Origin: Comamonas koreensis
GTDB taxonomy: Bacteria > Pseudomonadota > Gammaproteobacteria > Burkholderiales > Burkholderiaceae_C
Assembly (NCBI RefSeq): GCF_014076495.1
Contig: NZ_CP043575.1
Span: forward strand, 992,001-1,056,000
Direction: 5' to 3'
Length of the DNA: 64,000 nt
Made by a program: the position numbers and the translations under genes. The notes below the pieces were generated by a model. That model saw only the letters and a program-made list of their open reading frames with translations, did no database searches and had not been told where the DNA came from. Positions within the stretch are counted from its first letter, which is position 1. Each line of letters opens with the position of its first letter. Of this stretch, positions 27,303-36,246 are shown piece by piece.

Positions 27303-28535
27303 ATGAAGGAGTGGGTGTATCCGCGGGAGCGGACCCTGGGCGCCATCACGCTGGTTTTGGGCTTGCTGGCATGGTTGGCCATCTTGCTGATGACCGTGGG
27401 CACGGTACTGATCTACCTGCTCATCGCTTTCATTTTTTATCTCTTTGCCCAGTCTGCCTTGATTGCCTGGCTGCGCGGCACTGCCGTGCGGCTGTCGGAC
27501 GAGCAGTTTCCCGAGCTCTACCTGCAGTACCTGCAGTGCTGCAAAAAGCTCGAGCTGGTCGACCCGCCCGAGGCCTATCTGCTGCAAGGCGACGGCCTGA
27601 TGAATGCCTTTGCCACCCGCTTTCTGGGCCGCAACTTTGTCATTGTGCTGAGCGACACGGTGGATGCGATGCGTGCGCTGCCCGATGGCATCAACTTCTA
27701 CTTTGGCCATGAGCTGGGCCATATCAAGCAAGGCCATTTGACCGGCCATTTCTGGCGCATGCCGGTGCTGTGGCTGCCGCTGATTGGTGCGGCCTATGCG
27801 CGCGCTCAGGAGTACACCTGCGACCTGCATGGCCGCGCCTGCTGCGAAGGCTCGGAATCGGCCGGCCGCGCGCTGTCGGTGCTGGCCGCTGGCGCGCAGA
27901 AGTGGAAGACCATCAACCTGGTGCAGTATGCGCGTCAGACCATGACGAACCGGGGCTTCTTCCCCGATCTGCATGAGCTGCTGGGCGGCTACCCCTGGCT
28001 GACCAAGCGCGTGGCGCGCATGATCAGCCCCGGCATCAAGATGCCGGGCCGCAATCCCTTCTCTTACCTGTTTGCGCTGTTTGTGCCCTATGGCGGCCGG
28101 GCAGGCGGCGGGGCCGTGGGCTTGTTGATGGTGATCGCGATCATCGGTATCGCGGCCGCCGTCGCGATCCCGGCGCTCAAGGGTGGAGCCGGGGGCGGTG
28201 CCTTCAGCCAGATGCTGATGCAAGGCATGCAGTCGCAAAAGGGTAAGGAAGCCTTCGAGAAGGAATGGAGCCAGGCCGAGCCGGTACGCCAGGCGCTGTC
28301 GCGCTACTACCAGACCTATGAAGAAGTGCCGGATTCGCTGGCCGATGCAGGTGTGTCGCCGCAGCAGGAAGGCCGGCTGATGTATGACAGCGACGATATG
28401 TCGCTGACTGCGCTGACCCTCCATGGCCAGTTGCAGATGCAGCCCATGCAGGGCGAGGGCGGCAAGGTGATCTGGCATTGCAGCGCCGATGGTGCGGCGC
28501 AACAGTATCTGCCGGCCAGTTGCCAGAGCAAGTGA
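27303..28535 (+). CDS. M48 metallopeptidase with type IV pilin-like C-terminal domain
   Basis: This 410-aa membrane protein begins with two TM segments (about 12-55), followed by an HtpX/Ste24-like peptidase with zinc motif HELGH (His136, Glu137, His140) and third ligand Glu170 in EYTCD. The last third is unusual: residues 272-291 (AVGLLMVIAIIGIAAAVAIP) read like the conserved hydrophobic helix of type IV pilins, and the end has a disulfide-like pair Cys393/Cys407 in WHCSADG...YLPASC, as in pilin D-loops. A cleaved pilin leader is not present. A good RBS (GAGGAGATACAT) precedes the ATG. The fusion may place a pilin-fold sensor next to a quality-control protease; this is inference. Confidence 0.85.
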   Translation: MKEWVYPRERTLGAITLVLGLLAWLAILLMTVGTVLIYLLIAFIFYLFAQSALIAWLRGTAVRLSDEQFPELYLQYLQCCKKLELVDPPEAYLLQGDGLMNAFATRFLGRNFVIVLSDTVDAMRALPDGINFYFGHELGHIKQGHLTGHFWRMPVLWLPLIGAAYARAQEYTCDLHGRACCEGSESAGRALSVLAAGAQKWKTINLVQYARQTMTNRGFFPDLHELLGGYPWLTKRVARMISPGIKMPGRNPFSYLFALFVPYGGRAGGGAVGLLMVIAIIGIAAAVAIPALKGGAGGGAFSQMLMQGMQSQKGKEAFEKEWSQAEPVRQALSRYYQTYEEVPDSLADAGVSPQQEGRLMYDSDDMSLTALTLHGQLQMQPMQGEGGKVIWHCSADGAAQQYLPASCQSK

Positions 28536-28688
28536 TGCATTTGGATACATTCACTACCAAAGTCTCCTGATTCAGCCCGGCGGCCTCAGACAGAATCCGC
28601 AACGGCCTTGCTATGATGCAGGGCTTGGCGGTGTGGCACAGGCCACGCACTGTCTGTTGGCCGCCGCTACTGTTTTCAGGATCCGTCT

Positions 28689-29561
28689 ATGTCTTTTTCC
28701 GCTGCCCGTTCTCTGTCCTGGCTGGGGTGCGCTGCCGCAGCCGTGGTGCTGAGCGCCTGCGCGCCGCTGCCGTCGAGTGTGGAGCCGGTGGGCCGCACCT
28801 TGGTGTCCATGGACCAAAACACCGACCTGCGATGGACGTACTGGGGCACGGACAGCGAGGTGCTCGATGTACTGCCCGAAGACCTGGCCAAGGACAAGCC
28901 CCTACAGGCTAGGCTCTGGCAGATGCGCACCAAGCTGGGCGAGCTGGTGGGCGTGATGTCGCTGCGCTCCAGCGTCGATGACCTGAACAACCAAAACACC
29001 GTCTGGACCCAGGACTGCCCCAAGCAAAAGGGCGTGCTGGTCGAGCGCACCCAGGGCCTGAACATTGGCCGGGTGGACTGCCTGCGCATCAAGCGCACCG
29101 CCAACAGCAGCGACTGGCTGGCCCAGAACGATGCGGCCATGGCGGGCCGGCTGGAGGCGGCCGGTGTCTACTTTGCGCGCCCGGTGGCCTATGTGTCCTA
29201 CCAGTTCACCACCAGCAATGGCGGCTATGTCGAAGCGCAGGTGCTAGTGGACCAGCGCCTGGTGCGCCCGCCGATCCGCAGCAGTGTCGACTTTCTGGCC
29301 GCCGGCCGTTCGCTGGACCACTGGGCCCAGGACCTGGCGCGTTCCATGCGTGAGAGCACCGGCTACTTCAACGGCGTGCTGACCGTGCCACCGTTCCCCT
29401 ACGAGATCGACCAGCAGCCGTACTACGAGACCAAGCAGGACGACTCCGATGTGCTGTTTGGCAAGGAAAAGCCCAACCCCCAGGCCGCCGAAGAGAAAGC
29501 AGCTTCGGTGGTCGCTCCGGCAGGGGCAGCACCTGCAGGGGCCGCAGCCCTCAAGCGCTGA
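28689..29561 (+). CDS. Putative lipoprotein of unknown function
   Basis: This 290-aa protein has a signal peptide with lipobox LSAC (Cys24) and no family I recognise. The mature part is a mixed alpha/beta domain to about residue 245 with conserved-looking FPYEIDQQPYYE, followed by an Ala/Pro-rich tail. It is flanked by the M48 peptidase gene upstream and a strong terminator downstream. The lipobox suggests outer- or inner-membrane anchoring in the periplasm. Confidence 0.75.
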   Translation: MSFSAARSLSWLGCAAAAVVLSACAPLPSSVEPVGRTLVSMDQNTDLRWTYWGTDSEVLDVLPEDLAKDKPLQARLWQMRTKLGELVGVMSLRSSVDDLNNQNTVWTQDCPKQKGVLVERTQGLNIGRVDCLRIKRTANSSDWLAQNDAAMAGRLEAAGVYFARPVAYVSYQFTTSNGGYVEAQVLVDQRLVRPPIRSSVDFLAAGRSLDHWAQDLARSMRESTGYFNGVLTVPPFPYEIDQQPYYETKQDDSDVLFGKEKPNPQAAEEKAASVVAPAGAAPAGAAALKR

Positions 29562-29584
29562 TCGCGTCCCTCACTCAGCAACCG

Positions 29585-29612
29585 CCATGACCCCGGTCAT
29601 GGTTTTTTTTTT
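29585..29612 (+). terminator. Rho-independent terminator
   Basis: CCATGACC pairs with GGTCATGG across a 2-nt loop and is followed by ten T. Confidence 0.93.
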
Positions 29613-29750
29613 GCTTTTTTACGGGTATATCCAGACTTGGAATGGACGCAGAATTTGCACAATAGGGCGAGATCGAACAACATGGCTCAGCAGCGGGCCG
29701 TGCGCACAGGGCGCCGGCACCCCGCTGTATGACCGACAGGAGACTTGTGC

Positions 29751-31439
29751 ATGACCGAACGCCCATGGCTGGCCGCTTACCCACCCGAGATCCCCGAGGA
29801 CATTGACCCTGAGCGCATTCCGACCTTGGTGCAGCTGCTCAACCAGGCCTTTATCCAGTATGCCGACCGCACGGCGCTGCACTTCATGGGCGCGCGCTTC
29901 AGCTACCGCCAGCTCGACGACTACAGCGTGGCGCTGGCCGCCTACCTGCAGACCTTGCCGCTCACCAAGGGCGACCGTGTGGCGCTGATGATGCCCAATG
30001 TGCCGCAATACGCGGTGGCCGTCGCAGCCGTGCTGCGCGCCGGGCTGGTCGTGGTCAACGTCAACCCGCTCTACACCGCCTCCGAGCTGGACCACCAGCT
30101 CAAGGACAGCGGCGCCAAGGTGATGATCGTGCTGGAGAACTTTGGTGCCACCGTGCAGAACTGCGCAGCGCACCGCCAGCTCGACCAGATCATCGTCTGC
30201 AGCATGGGCGATTGCCTGGGCCTGATCAAGGGCAGCATCGTCAACTATGTGGTGCGCCACAGCAAGAAGCTGGTCGCGCCGTTCACCCTGGAGCGCAGCA
30301 TCCGCTACCCCGATGCGATCAGCCAGGGCGAGCGCCACACGTTCTCGCCGGTGGACATTGGGCCTGACGACATGGCCGCGCTGCAGTACACCGGCGGTAC
30401 CACCGGCGTGGCCAAGGGCGCCGTGCTGCTGCACCGCAACCTAGGCGCCAATGTGATGCAGGTGCAGGCCTGGTATGGGCCGGCGCTCAAGACCATTCCG
30501 CAAGGCGAGCAGCCGCTGTGCGTCTGCGCGCTGCCGCTCTACCATATCTTCGCGTTCACGGTCTGTTTTCTGCTGTCCATGCGCCTGGGCCACCAGGTGC
30601 TGCTGATCCCCAACCCGCGCGACATGAAGGCGGTGCTGGGCGAGCTGGGCAAGTACGAGTTCCACACCTTGCCAGCGGTCAACACCTTGTTCAACGGCCT
30701 GATGAGCCACCCCGATTTCGACAAGGTGAACTGGAAGAACCTGCGCGTGGTGGTGGGCGGCGGCGCGGCCGTGCAGTCCTCGGTGGCTGAGCGCTGGCTG
30801 CAGCGCACCGGCCAGCCCATCGTCGAGGGCTATGGCCTGTCCGAGACCAGCCCGGTGGCCAGCTGCAACTTTGTCGGCACGGGCCAGAAGGCCTCGGGCT
30901 CGATCGGCTACCCGATGCCGGGCACCGATATGGCCATCCTCGACGATGCCGGCGAGCCGGTGGCGCAGGGCGAGCGCGGCGAGGTCTGCATACGCGGGCC
31001 GCAGGTGATGGCCGGCTACTGGCAGCGCCCGGACGAGACCGCCAAGTCCATGACCGAGGACCAGTTCTTCCGCTCCGGCGACATCGGCATCATGGAGCCC
31101 GATGGCATGTTCCGCATCGTTGACCGCAAGAAGGACATGGTGCTGGTGAGCGGCTTCAACGTCTACCCCAATGAGGTCGAAGACGTGGCCGCATCCTTCC
31201 CCGGCGTCGCCGAATGCGCGGTGGTGGGCGTGCCCGATGAGAAGACCGGCGAGGCGATCAAGCTGGTGGTCGTGCGCAAGTCGGCCGATGTGACCGAGGC
31301 GCAGCTGCGCGCCCATTGCGCCGAGCACCTGACCGGCTACAAGCGGCCCAAGTACATCGAGTTCCGCGACAACCTGCCCAAGACCCCGGTGGGCAAGATC
31401 CTGCGGCGCGAGCTGCGCGACGAAACGACCAAAGCCTGA
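29751..31439 (+). CDS. fadD: Long-chain fatty acyl-CoA ligase
   Basis: This 562-aa enzyme of the ANL superfamily activates fatty acids to acyl-CoA through an acyl-adenylate. It has the P-loop-like YTGGTTGVAKGA (about residues 213-224), the adenine-binding GYGLSETSP, the hinge motif YxRSGDIG and IVDRKKDMVLVSGFNVYPNEVE, and the C-terminal catalytic Lys in LPKTPVGKILRR. CAGGAG lies about 8 nt upstream of ATG 29751. A role in beta-oxidation or acyl recycling is expected; chain length preference is not readable. Confidence 0.93.
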   Translation: MTERPWLAAYPPEIPEDIDPERIPTLVQLLNQAFIQYADRTALHFMGARFSYRQLDDYSVALAAYLQTLPLTKGDRVALMMPNVPQYAVAVAAVLRAGLVVVNVNPLYTASELDHQLKDSGAKVMIVLENFGATVQNCAAHRQLDQIIVCSMGDCLGLIKGSIVNYVVRHSKKLVAPFTLERSIRYPDAISQGERHTFSPVDIGPDDMAALQYTGGTTGVAKGAVLLHRNLGANVMQVQAWYGPALKTIPQGEQPLCVCALPLYHIFAFTVCFLLSMRLGHQVLLIPNPRDMKAVLGELGKYEFHTLPAVNTLFNGLMSHPDFDKVNWKNLRVVVGGGAAVQSSVAERWLQRTGQPIVEGYGLSETSPVASCNFVGTGQKASGSIGYPMPGTDMAILDDAGEPVAQGERGEVCIRGPQVMAGYWQRPDETAKSMTEDQFFRSGDIGIMEPDGMFRIVDRKKDMVLVSGFNVYPNEVEDVAASFPGVAECAVVGVPDEKTGEAIKLVVVRKSADVTEAQLRAHCAEHLTGYKRPKYIEFRDNLPKTPVGKILRRELRDETTKA

Positions 31440-31551
31440 GTGCTGCAGCGGCACTGCGCCGCAGCAGTGCTGCCGCCGACACAGTAGCGAAAGCGCAGAG
31501 GGCGGAGATTGCAGCGACAATCTCTGCTTTGCTGTTTTTTGGGATTCCCCC

Positions 31552-32310
31552 GTGACCCTTGCCATTCTCAGTGCCCTTCCCGAGGAGCAGGCCGGCATTG
31601 CCGCGCTGCTGGCGGATGCCCGCACCAGCGACTATGCCGGCCGCCGCTACACCTGCGGCCAGCTGCACGGCCATGCGGTGGTGCTGGCGCTGTCGGGCAT
31701 TGGCAAGGTGGCGGCGGCCAGCACGGCCGCAACCCTGGTCGAGCGCTTTGGCGCCCGGGGCATCGTGTTTACCGGTGTGGCCGGTGGCCTGGGCGCGGGC
31801 GTGCAGGTGGGCGATGTGGTCGTGGCCAGCAGCTATGCGCAGCACGACATGGATGCCTCGCCGATCTTTCCGCGCTACGAGGTGCCGGGCTATGGCCGCG
31901 CGCGCTTTGACTGCGACGTTACCCTGAGCGCGCAGCTGGCCGTAGCGGTGCAGCAGTGCCTGGCCGGGGGCGCCGCAGCCTGGACGGCCGAGCTGGGCCT
32001 GCCCGCGCCGCAGATGCACCAGGGCCTGGTCGTCAGCGGCGACCGCTTTGTCAGCAGCGCCGCCGAAGTGCAGGCGCTGCGCAGCGGCTTGCAGGGCGCA
32101 GGCATGGACGCGCTGGCCGTCGAGATGGAAGGCGCCGCCGTCGCCCAGGTCTGCGCCGACCATGGCCTGCCCTTTGCGGCCATGCGCAGCATCTCCGACC
32201 GGGCCGATGACAGCGCGCACCTGGACTTTCCGCGCTTCATCCGCAGCATTGCCAGCCGCTATGCGCAGCACACCATCGGCAGCCTGCTGCGGAACTTGGC
32301 GAGAGGTTAA
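31552..32310 (+). CDS. mtnN: 5'-methylthioadenosine/S-adenosylhomocysteine nucleosidase
   Basis: This 252-aa enzyme hydrolyses MTA and SAH to adenine and the sulfur sugar, in the methionine cycle and polyamine by-product salvage. The catalytic Glu12 in ALPEEQAG and the Asp in ISDRADD (about residue 216) are present, together with the ribose-binding VEMEGAAVAQV. The start is GTG at 31552; no ATG gives a complete N-terminus. The 112-nt gap after fadD contains a GC-rich imperfect inverted repeat. Confidence 0.93.
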   Translation: MTLAILSALPEEQAGIAALLADARTSDYAGRRYTCGQLHGHAVVLALSGIGKVAAASTAATLVERFGARGIVFTGVAGGLGAGVQVGDVVVASSYAQHDMDASPIFPRYEVPGYGRARFDCDVTLSAQLAVAVQQCLAGGAAAWTAELGLPAPQMHQGLVVSGDRFVSSAAEVQALRSGLQGAGMDALAVEMEGAAVAQVCADHGLPFAAMRSISDRADDSAHLDFPRFIRSIASRYAQHTIGSLLRNLARG

Positions 32311-32396
32311 TCGGCTACCCGGTAGCGCGGGTGACTGTGCACTGCGGCAAGCCTCGTCACAATGGCGCGCTGCCTTGATGCGCTGTTTTGCCGACC

Positions 32397-33596
32397 ATGC
32401 CCCTTTTTCGCGCCCACTCCTTTGCGCCCGGCCAGGTGCTGACCACCTGCAAGCTGGGCCTGGGGCAAATGCTGTCCTGGGGCTCGGCCTTCTACCTGCC
32501 CGCCATCCTGGCCGGCGCGATGGGCGAGAGTCTGGGCATAGCGCCATCGCGCATCTTTGCGGCGTTCTCCGTGGCGCTGCTGATGATGGCGCTCACTGGC
32601 CCGGTAGCGGGGCGGCTGATTGACCGCTGGGGCGGGCGGCCGCTCCTGATGGCCACCAATGTGCTGTTTGCGCTGGGCCTGGCGCTGCTGTCGCAGGTGC
32701 AGACCCAGGGCCAACTGTTTGCGGTCTGGTGGCTGCTGGGGCTGGCGATGGGGGCGGGCCTGTACGAGGCAGCCTTTGCCACCTCGGTGCGCCTGTATGG
32801 CAAGGCCGCGCGCGGCAGCATTGTCGGCATCACCTTGTTTGGCGGCTTTGCCAGCACCCTGAGCTGGCCGCTCACCACCTGGTTGCTGCACAGCTGGGGC
32901 TGGCGCGAGGCTTGCCTGGTCTGGGCGGCGGTGCAGCTCTTGGTGCTGCTGCCGCTGCATGCCAGCTTGCCCCATGCTCCGGCTCGCGCCCGTACCGATG
33001 CGGCAGCCGACCCAGCGGGCGTGCCTGCAGCGCCAGCTGCTGCCCTGCGGGGCCAGTGGCTCAGCCTGGTCTTGCTGGCGCTGACCTTTGCCGCCATCTG
33101 GTTCATCGGCACCTCGATGATGTCGCACCTGCCGCGCCTGCTGATGGTCAGCGGCGCCACGGCGACGGCAGCGGTCGCTGCGGCGGCGCTGGTGGGCCCG
33201 GCCCAGGTGGCCAGCCGCATTGCCGACTATGTTTTTCTGCGCCGCGCCCATCCGCTGTGGTCGGCGCGCATTGCCGTCATCGCCTACCCCGTGGCGGCGC
33301 TCGCGCTGGCGCTGTTGGGCGCCTCGGGCGCCTGGGTCTATGCGCTGGCCTTTGGCCTGGGCAACGGCATCATGACCGTGGTGATCGGCACCTTGCCGCT
33401 GGCCATGTTTGGCGCGCAAGGCTATGGCCAGCGCCAGGGCCTGCTGATGGTGCCTGCCCGCATGACCCAGGCCAGCGCCCCTTTTCTGTTTGGTCTGGCG
33501 CTGGAGCAGTGGCAGCTGGGCGCGCTGTGGGTGCTGATGCTCGCCGCATCGATCGCCGGCACGGCCCTGTGGTGCCTGCGGCCCAAGCAGGTGTAG
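32397..33596 (+). CDS. MFS transporter
   Basis: This 399-aa protein has about twelve TM segments and the motif A-like GRLIDRWGGRPLLM after TM2. A hydrophilic Ala/Pro/Asp linker (about 190-215) joins the halves. The general layout (N-terminal GQMLSWGSAFYLPA and C-terminal ARMTQASAPFLFG) resembles betaproteobacterial MFS proteins of unknown substrate. ATG 32397 was preferred to the TTG three codons before. It stands convergent to corA, separated by 15 nt. Confidence 0.82.
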   Translation: MPLFRAHSFAPGQVLTTCKLGLGQMLSWGSAFYLPAILAGAMGESLGIAPSRIFAAFSVALLMMALTGPVAGRLIDRWGGRPLLMATNVLFALGLALLSQVQTQGQLFAVWWLLGLAMGAGLYEAAFATSVRLYGKAARGSIVGITLFGGFASTLSWPLTTWLLHSWGWREACLVWAAVQLLVLLPLHASLPHAPARARTDAAADPAGVPAAPAAALRGQWLSLVLLALTFAAIWFIGTSMMSHLPRLLMVSGATATAAVAAAALVGPAQVASRIADYVFLRRAHPLWSARIAVIAYPVAALALALLGASGAWVYALAFGLGNGIMTVVIGTLPLAMFGAQGYGQRQGLLMVPARMTQASAPFLFGLALEQWQLGALWVLMLAASIAGTALWCLRPKQV

Positions 33597-33611
33597 TGGG
33601 CGCCGCCGTGC

Positions 33612-34598
33612 TTACTTGAGCCAGCCGCGCTTGCGGAAGTACAGCATCGGTATCAGCGCGCTGCCCACCATCAGCGCAATGCCGTAGGCATAGCCGTATT
33701 GCCAGTCGATTTCGGGCATGTACTTGAAGTTCATGCCGTAGACGCTGGCGATCAAGGTGGGCGGCAGCAGCGCGACGCTGGCCACCGAAAAGATCTTGAT
33801 GATCTTGTTCTGGTTGATGTTGATGAAACCGACCGTCGCATCCATCAAGAAGTTGATCTTGTCAAAGAGGAAGGCGGTGTGGTTGTCCAGCGATTCGATG
33901 TCGCGCAGGATCTGGCGCGCGTCCTCGAACTGGTCGGAGTTGAGCATCTTGCTGCGCATGACAAAGCTCACCGCGCGGCGGGTGTCCATCACATTGCGGC
34001 GAATGCGGCCGTTCAAGTCTTCCTGGCGGGCGATGGCCGAGAGCACTTCACTCGCGTGGGTGTCGGTCACATTGCCAGCCAGCACCTGGGTGCTGACTTT
34101 TTCCAGGTCGTCGTAGATGCCTTCCAAGGTATCGGCCGAGTACTCGGCGTCGGCGTCAAACAGCTTGAGCAGCACGTCCTTGCTGTCCTCGATGAGGCCC
34201 GGCGCGCGGCGCGCACGCAGGCGCAGCAGGCGGAACACCGGCACATCCTCATCGTGGATGGAGAACAGCACGCCATAGCTTTTGAGCGCGGCGTTGTGCA
34301 GGTTCATGATGAAGGCCACACGCACGCTGCGCGGGTCGTCTTCGTCATCGATCAAGAAGTCGCTGCGGATGTGCAGGTCGCCGTTGTCTTCTTCGTAGAA
34401 GCGGGCCGATTCCTCGATGTCCTGGTCCATCGCGTCTTCGGGGATGGACAGGCCATAGTGCTGCTTGATCCAGCGCTTTTCTTCGAGGGTGGGGGATTCG
34501 AGGTCGACCCAGATAGGCTGAAAACGGGCCAGGTCCTGGAGAGACTCGATCTCTTCCTGCACCAGACGGCCATTGGCAAGCGTAAAGATGTTGAGCAT
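33612..34598 (-). CDS. corA: CorA-family Mg2+/Co2+ transporter
   Basis: This 328-aa protein has the large N-terminal cytoplasmic domain and two C-terminal TM helices of CorA, with the pore signature YGMNF (Gly288-Met289-Asn290) and the periplasmic loop MPEIDWQYGY. The C-terminus RKRGWLK is typical. It is expected to form a pentameric Mg2+ channel in the inner membrane. ATG 34598 agrees with the family start. The 314-bp leader upstream holds an 11-bp tandem repeat array; I did not recognise a known Mg-sensing leader. Confidence 0.94.
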   Translation of the reverse strand: MLNIFTLANGRLVQEEIESLQDLARFQPIWVDLESPTLEEKRWIKQHYGLSIPEDAMDQDIEESARFYEEDNGDLHIRSDFLIDDEDDPRSVRVAFIMNLHNAALKSYGVLFSIHDEDVPVFRLLRLRARRAPGLIEDSKDVLLKLFDADAEYSADTLEGIYDDLEKVSTQVLAGNVTDTHASEVLSAIARQEDLNGRIRRNVMDTRRAVSFVMRSKMLNSDQFEDARQILRDIESLDNHTAFLFDKINFLMDATVGFININQNKIIKIFSVASVALLPPTLIASVYGMNFKYMPEIDWQYGYAYGIALMVGSALIPMLYFRKRGWLK

Positions 34599-34912
34599 GG
34601 GCTCACTTCCTTGTTGTTATTGGTCTGCAAAAGGGGTGCGGGGGGCGCTTCCGACCCTTGTGCAGCCATGTGCTTGCCAGGGTGGAAGCTACCAACTAGG
34701 GTAGGGATCCAAGGAGAGACTCCGGTTTGTGAATGGGCGCCATTATGGCATTCCCGCATCCGCTGCGCATGACGATGCGCTTTGTCCGCGCGCAGCGTTG
34801 TCAACGCCCCACGCCACAGCCTGTCAGTGGGCGCCTACACTCACCAAATGGCGGCTATTTGGCGGCTATTTGGCGGCTAAATGGCGGCAGATTGGCAGGT
34901 TGGTGAAGAAAA
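34599..34912. other. Intergenic region upstream of corA
   Basis: No gene was recognised. The part next to corA carries its promoter and leader. The far part has the tandem 11-bp repeat array at 34849-34892 just downstream of the UDG-like gene stop. Confidence 0.5.
34849..34892. repeat. Four tandem 11-bp repeats (TGGCGGCTATT type)
   Basis: Units at 34849, 34860, 34871 and 34882 read TGGCGGCTATT twice, then TGGCGGCTAAA and TGGCGGCAGAT; a partial fifth (TGGCAGGT) follows. The 11-bp period is close to one helical turn, so each TGGCGGC would face the same side of the helix. Confidence 0.8.
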
Positions 34913-35773
34913 TTAACGCCCGGCCTGGGCCAGTGCAAAGCACAGATCGGCCCAGGTTGCTGCCTTGGCCTGGGGGGTGCGCAGCAGGTGGCTGGGGTCG
35001 TAGCTGACCACGGCAGGCAGCTGGCAGCCGCCCAGCAGGTGCAGCTGCTGGCGCAGGCTGGAGAAAGGCAGGTCACCCGGCACCAGGTGGCGCACCGCCG
35101 GCAGGCCCAGCAGCAGCGCCATGGCCGGCTGGCATTCCTGCACCAGCGCCTCGATGCTGAAGCTGGGCAGGCCATCATCGCCTTCCTGGTTGGCAGGGAT
35201 GCGGGCCAGCGGCACCCAGTAGACGGGGGCATCGGTCAGGCGCATGGCACGCAGCATCTGCACCAGCAGCTGGCAGGCTTCGCTCTGCTGGGGCGCGCCC
35301 TCGGGCAGCTCGGCCACCACCAGCCAGGACGGCTGGGTGTGGGGCACTGCGGGCTGCTGCTTGCCCTGCAGATCGAGCAGGACTGGCGCGCGCAGCGCAA
35401 AGCGCACACGCGGAAAGCCGGCGGTCAGCGCCTGTGGGGACGTGGGGCGTGCAGCTGCTGCAGGCGCTGGCGTTGGCTCAATAGCGGCAGCGGGCACGGC
35501 CGTTTCTGGGAGCGCAGCAGCCGGCATCGCCGCTGGAGCGGGTGCAACAGTAGGTGCATTAGCTCCTGTAGTCGCTGCTGCAGCCGCTGCCGTGGGCACA
35601 ACAGCTGGGGCAGGCACCGCCTCCGCGCGCGATGGCGGTACAGCCACTGGCGCAGGAGCGGAAGATGTCTCAGGCGCGGCCTGGGCGGCAGGCGCGGGCG
35701 ATTCGGGCCACCACAGCGGGTGGCCCATCTCTTGCAGCATGGCGTGTTGGCGGGCGTCCAGGTTCAGGCTCAT
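34913..35773 (-). CDS. Uracil-DNA-glycosylase-superfamily-like protein, degenerate
   Basis: This 286-aa protein has an N-terminal Ala/Pro-rich, low-complexity half (about 24-110) and a C-terminal domain that resembles type 4/5 uracil-DNA glycosylases, which normally sit at this place behind tsaB-rimI. The motif expected as GEAPG reads VAELPEGAP, and the late HPS/YLLR motif reads SYDPSHLLRTPQAKAATW, with Asp where His is expected. The Fe-S cysteines are not evident. It is therefore probably a non-catalytic or altered member. The start overlaps rimI's stop by 4 nt. Confidence 0.6.
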   Translation of the reverse strand: MSLNLDARQHAMLQEMGHPLWWPESPAPAAQAAPETSSAPAPVAVPPSRAEAVPAPAVVPTAAAAAATTGANAPTVAPAPAAMPAAALPETAVPAAAIEPTPAPAAAARPTSPQALTAGFPRVRFALRAPVLLDLQGKQQPAVPHTQPSWLVVAELPEGAPQQSEACQLLVQMLRAMRLTDAPVYWVPLARIPANQEGDDGLPSFSIEALVQECQPAMALLLGLPAVRHLVPGDLPFSSLRQQLHLLGGCQLPAVVSYDPSHLLRTPQAKAATWADLCFALAQAGR

Positions 35774-36246
35774 GGGGTGGTAGGCAGCAGATAACGCATG
35801 ACCATGGCGTCCTCGCGTTCGACATGGGATACCGGATAGTAGCGCTTTCGCAGCCCTACCGATTCAAAACCAAACGCCAGGTAGATCTGCTGGGCGCGCA
35901 GATTGCTGATGCGCACCTCCAGCCAGATCGCCTGCGCGCGCGCACTGACGGCCCAGCTGCGCAGCTGATCGAGCAGCACCTTGGCCCAGCCCTGGCGCTG
36001 GTGGCGCGGGTTGACGGTGATGTTGAGCAGGTGCAGCTCATCGACGCCCTGCATCGCAATAAAGTAGCCGATCAGCTCCTCGTCGGCCCAGAGCAGCTGC
36101 ATCGCATAGCCCATCGCCATCGAGTCGATAAAGTTGCCCCGCGTCCAGGGGTGGGTGTAGCACTGGTTCTCCACCGCCAGCAGTGCATCCAGGTCATCAA
36201 TGCGCAGCGCGGACCAGCGCAGCTGGGGCGAGGCCGGCAGGCTCAT
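35770..36246 (-). CDS. rimI: Ribosomal protein S18-alanine N-acetyltransferase
   Basis: This 158-aa GNAT enzyme acetylates the N-terminal Ala of ribosomal protein S18. The acetyl-CoA-binding motif A reads VNPRHQRQGWAKVLLDQL (RxxGxA form). The C-terminal GFESVGLRKRYYP is the usual RimI ending. It overlaps tsaB upstream and the UDG-like gene downstream by 4 nt each, forming a translationally coupled operon. Assignment to RimI rests on the operon with tsaB and on motifs. Confidence 0.93.
   Translation of the reverse strand: MSLPASPQLRWSALRIDDLDALLAVENQCYTHPWTRGNFIDSMAMGYAMQLLWADEELIGYFIAMQGVDELHLLNITVNPRHQRQGWAKVLLDQLRSWAVSARAQAIWLEVRISNLRAQQIYLAFGFESVGLRKRYYPVSHVEREDAMVMRYLLPTTP

Noticed and set aside
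34849..34892. CRISPR array
   Set aside because: Units are only 11 bp and directly abutting without spacers.
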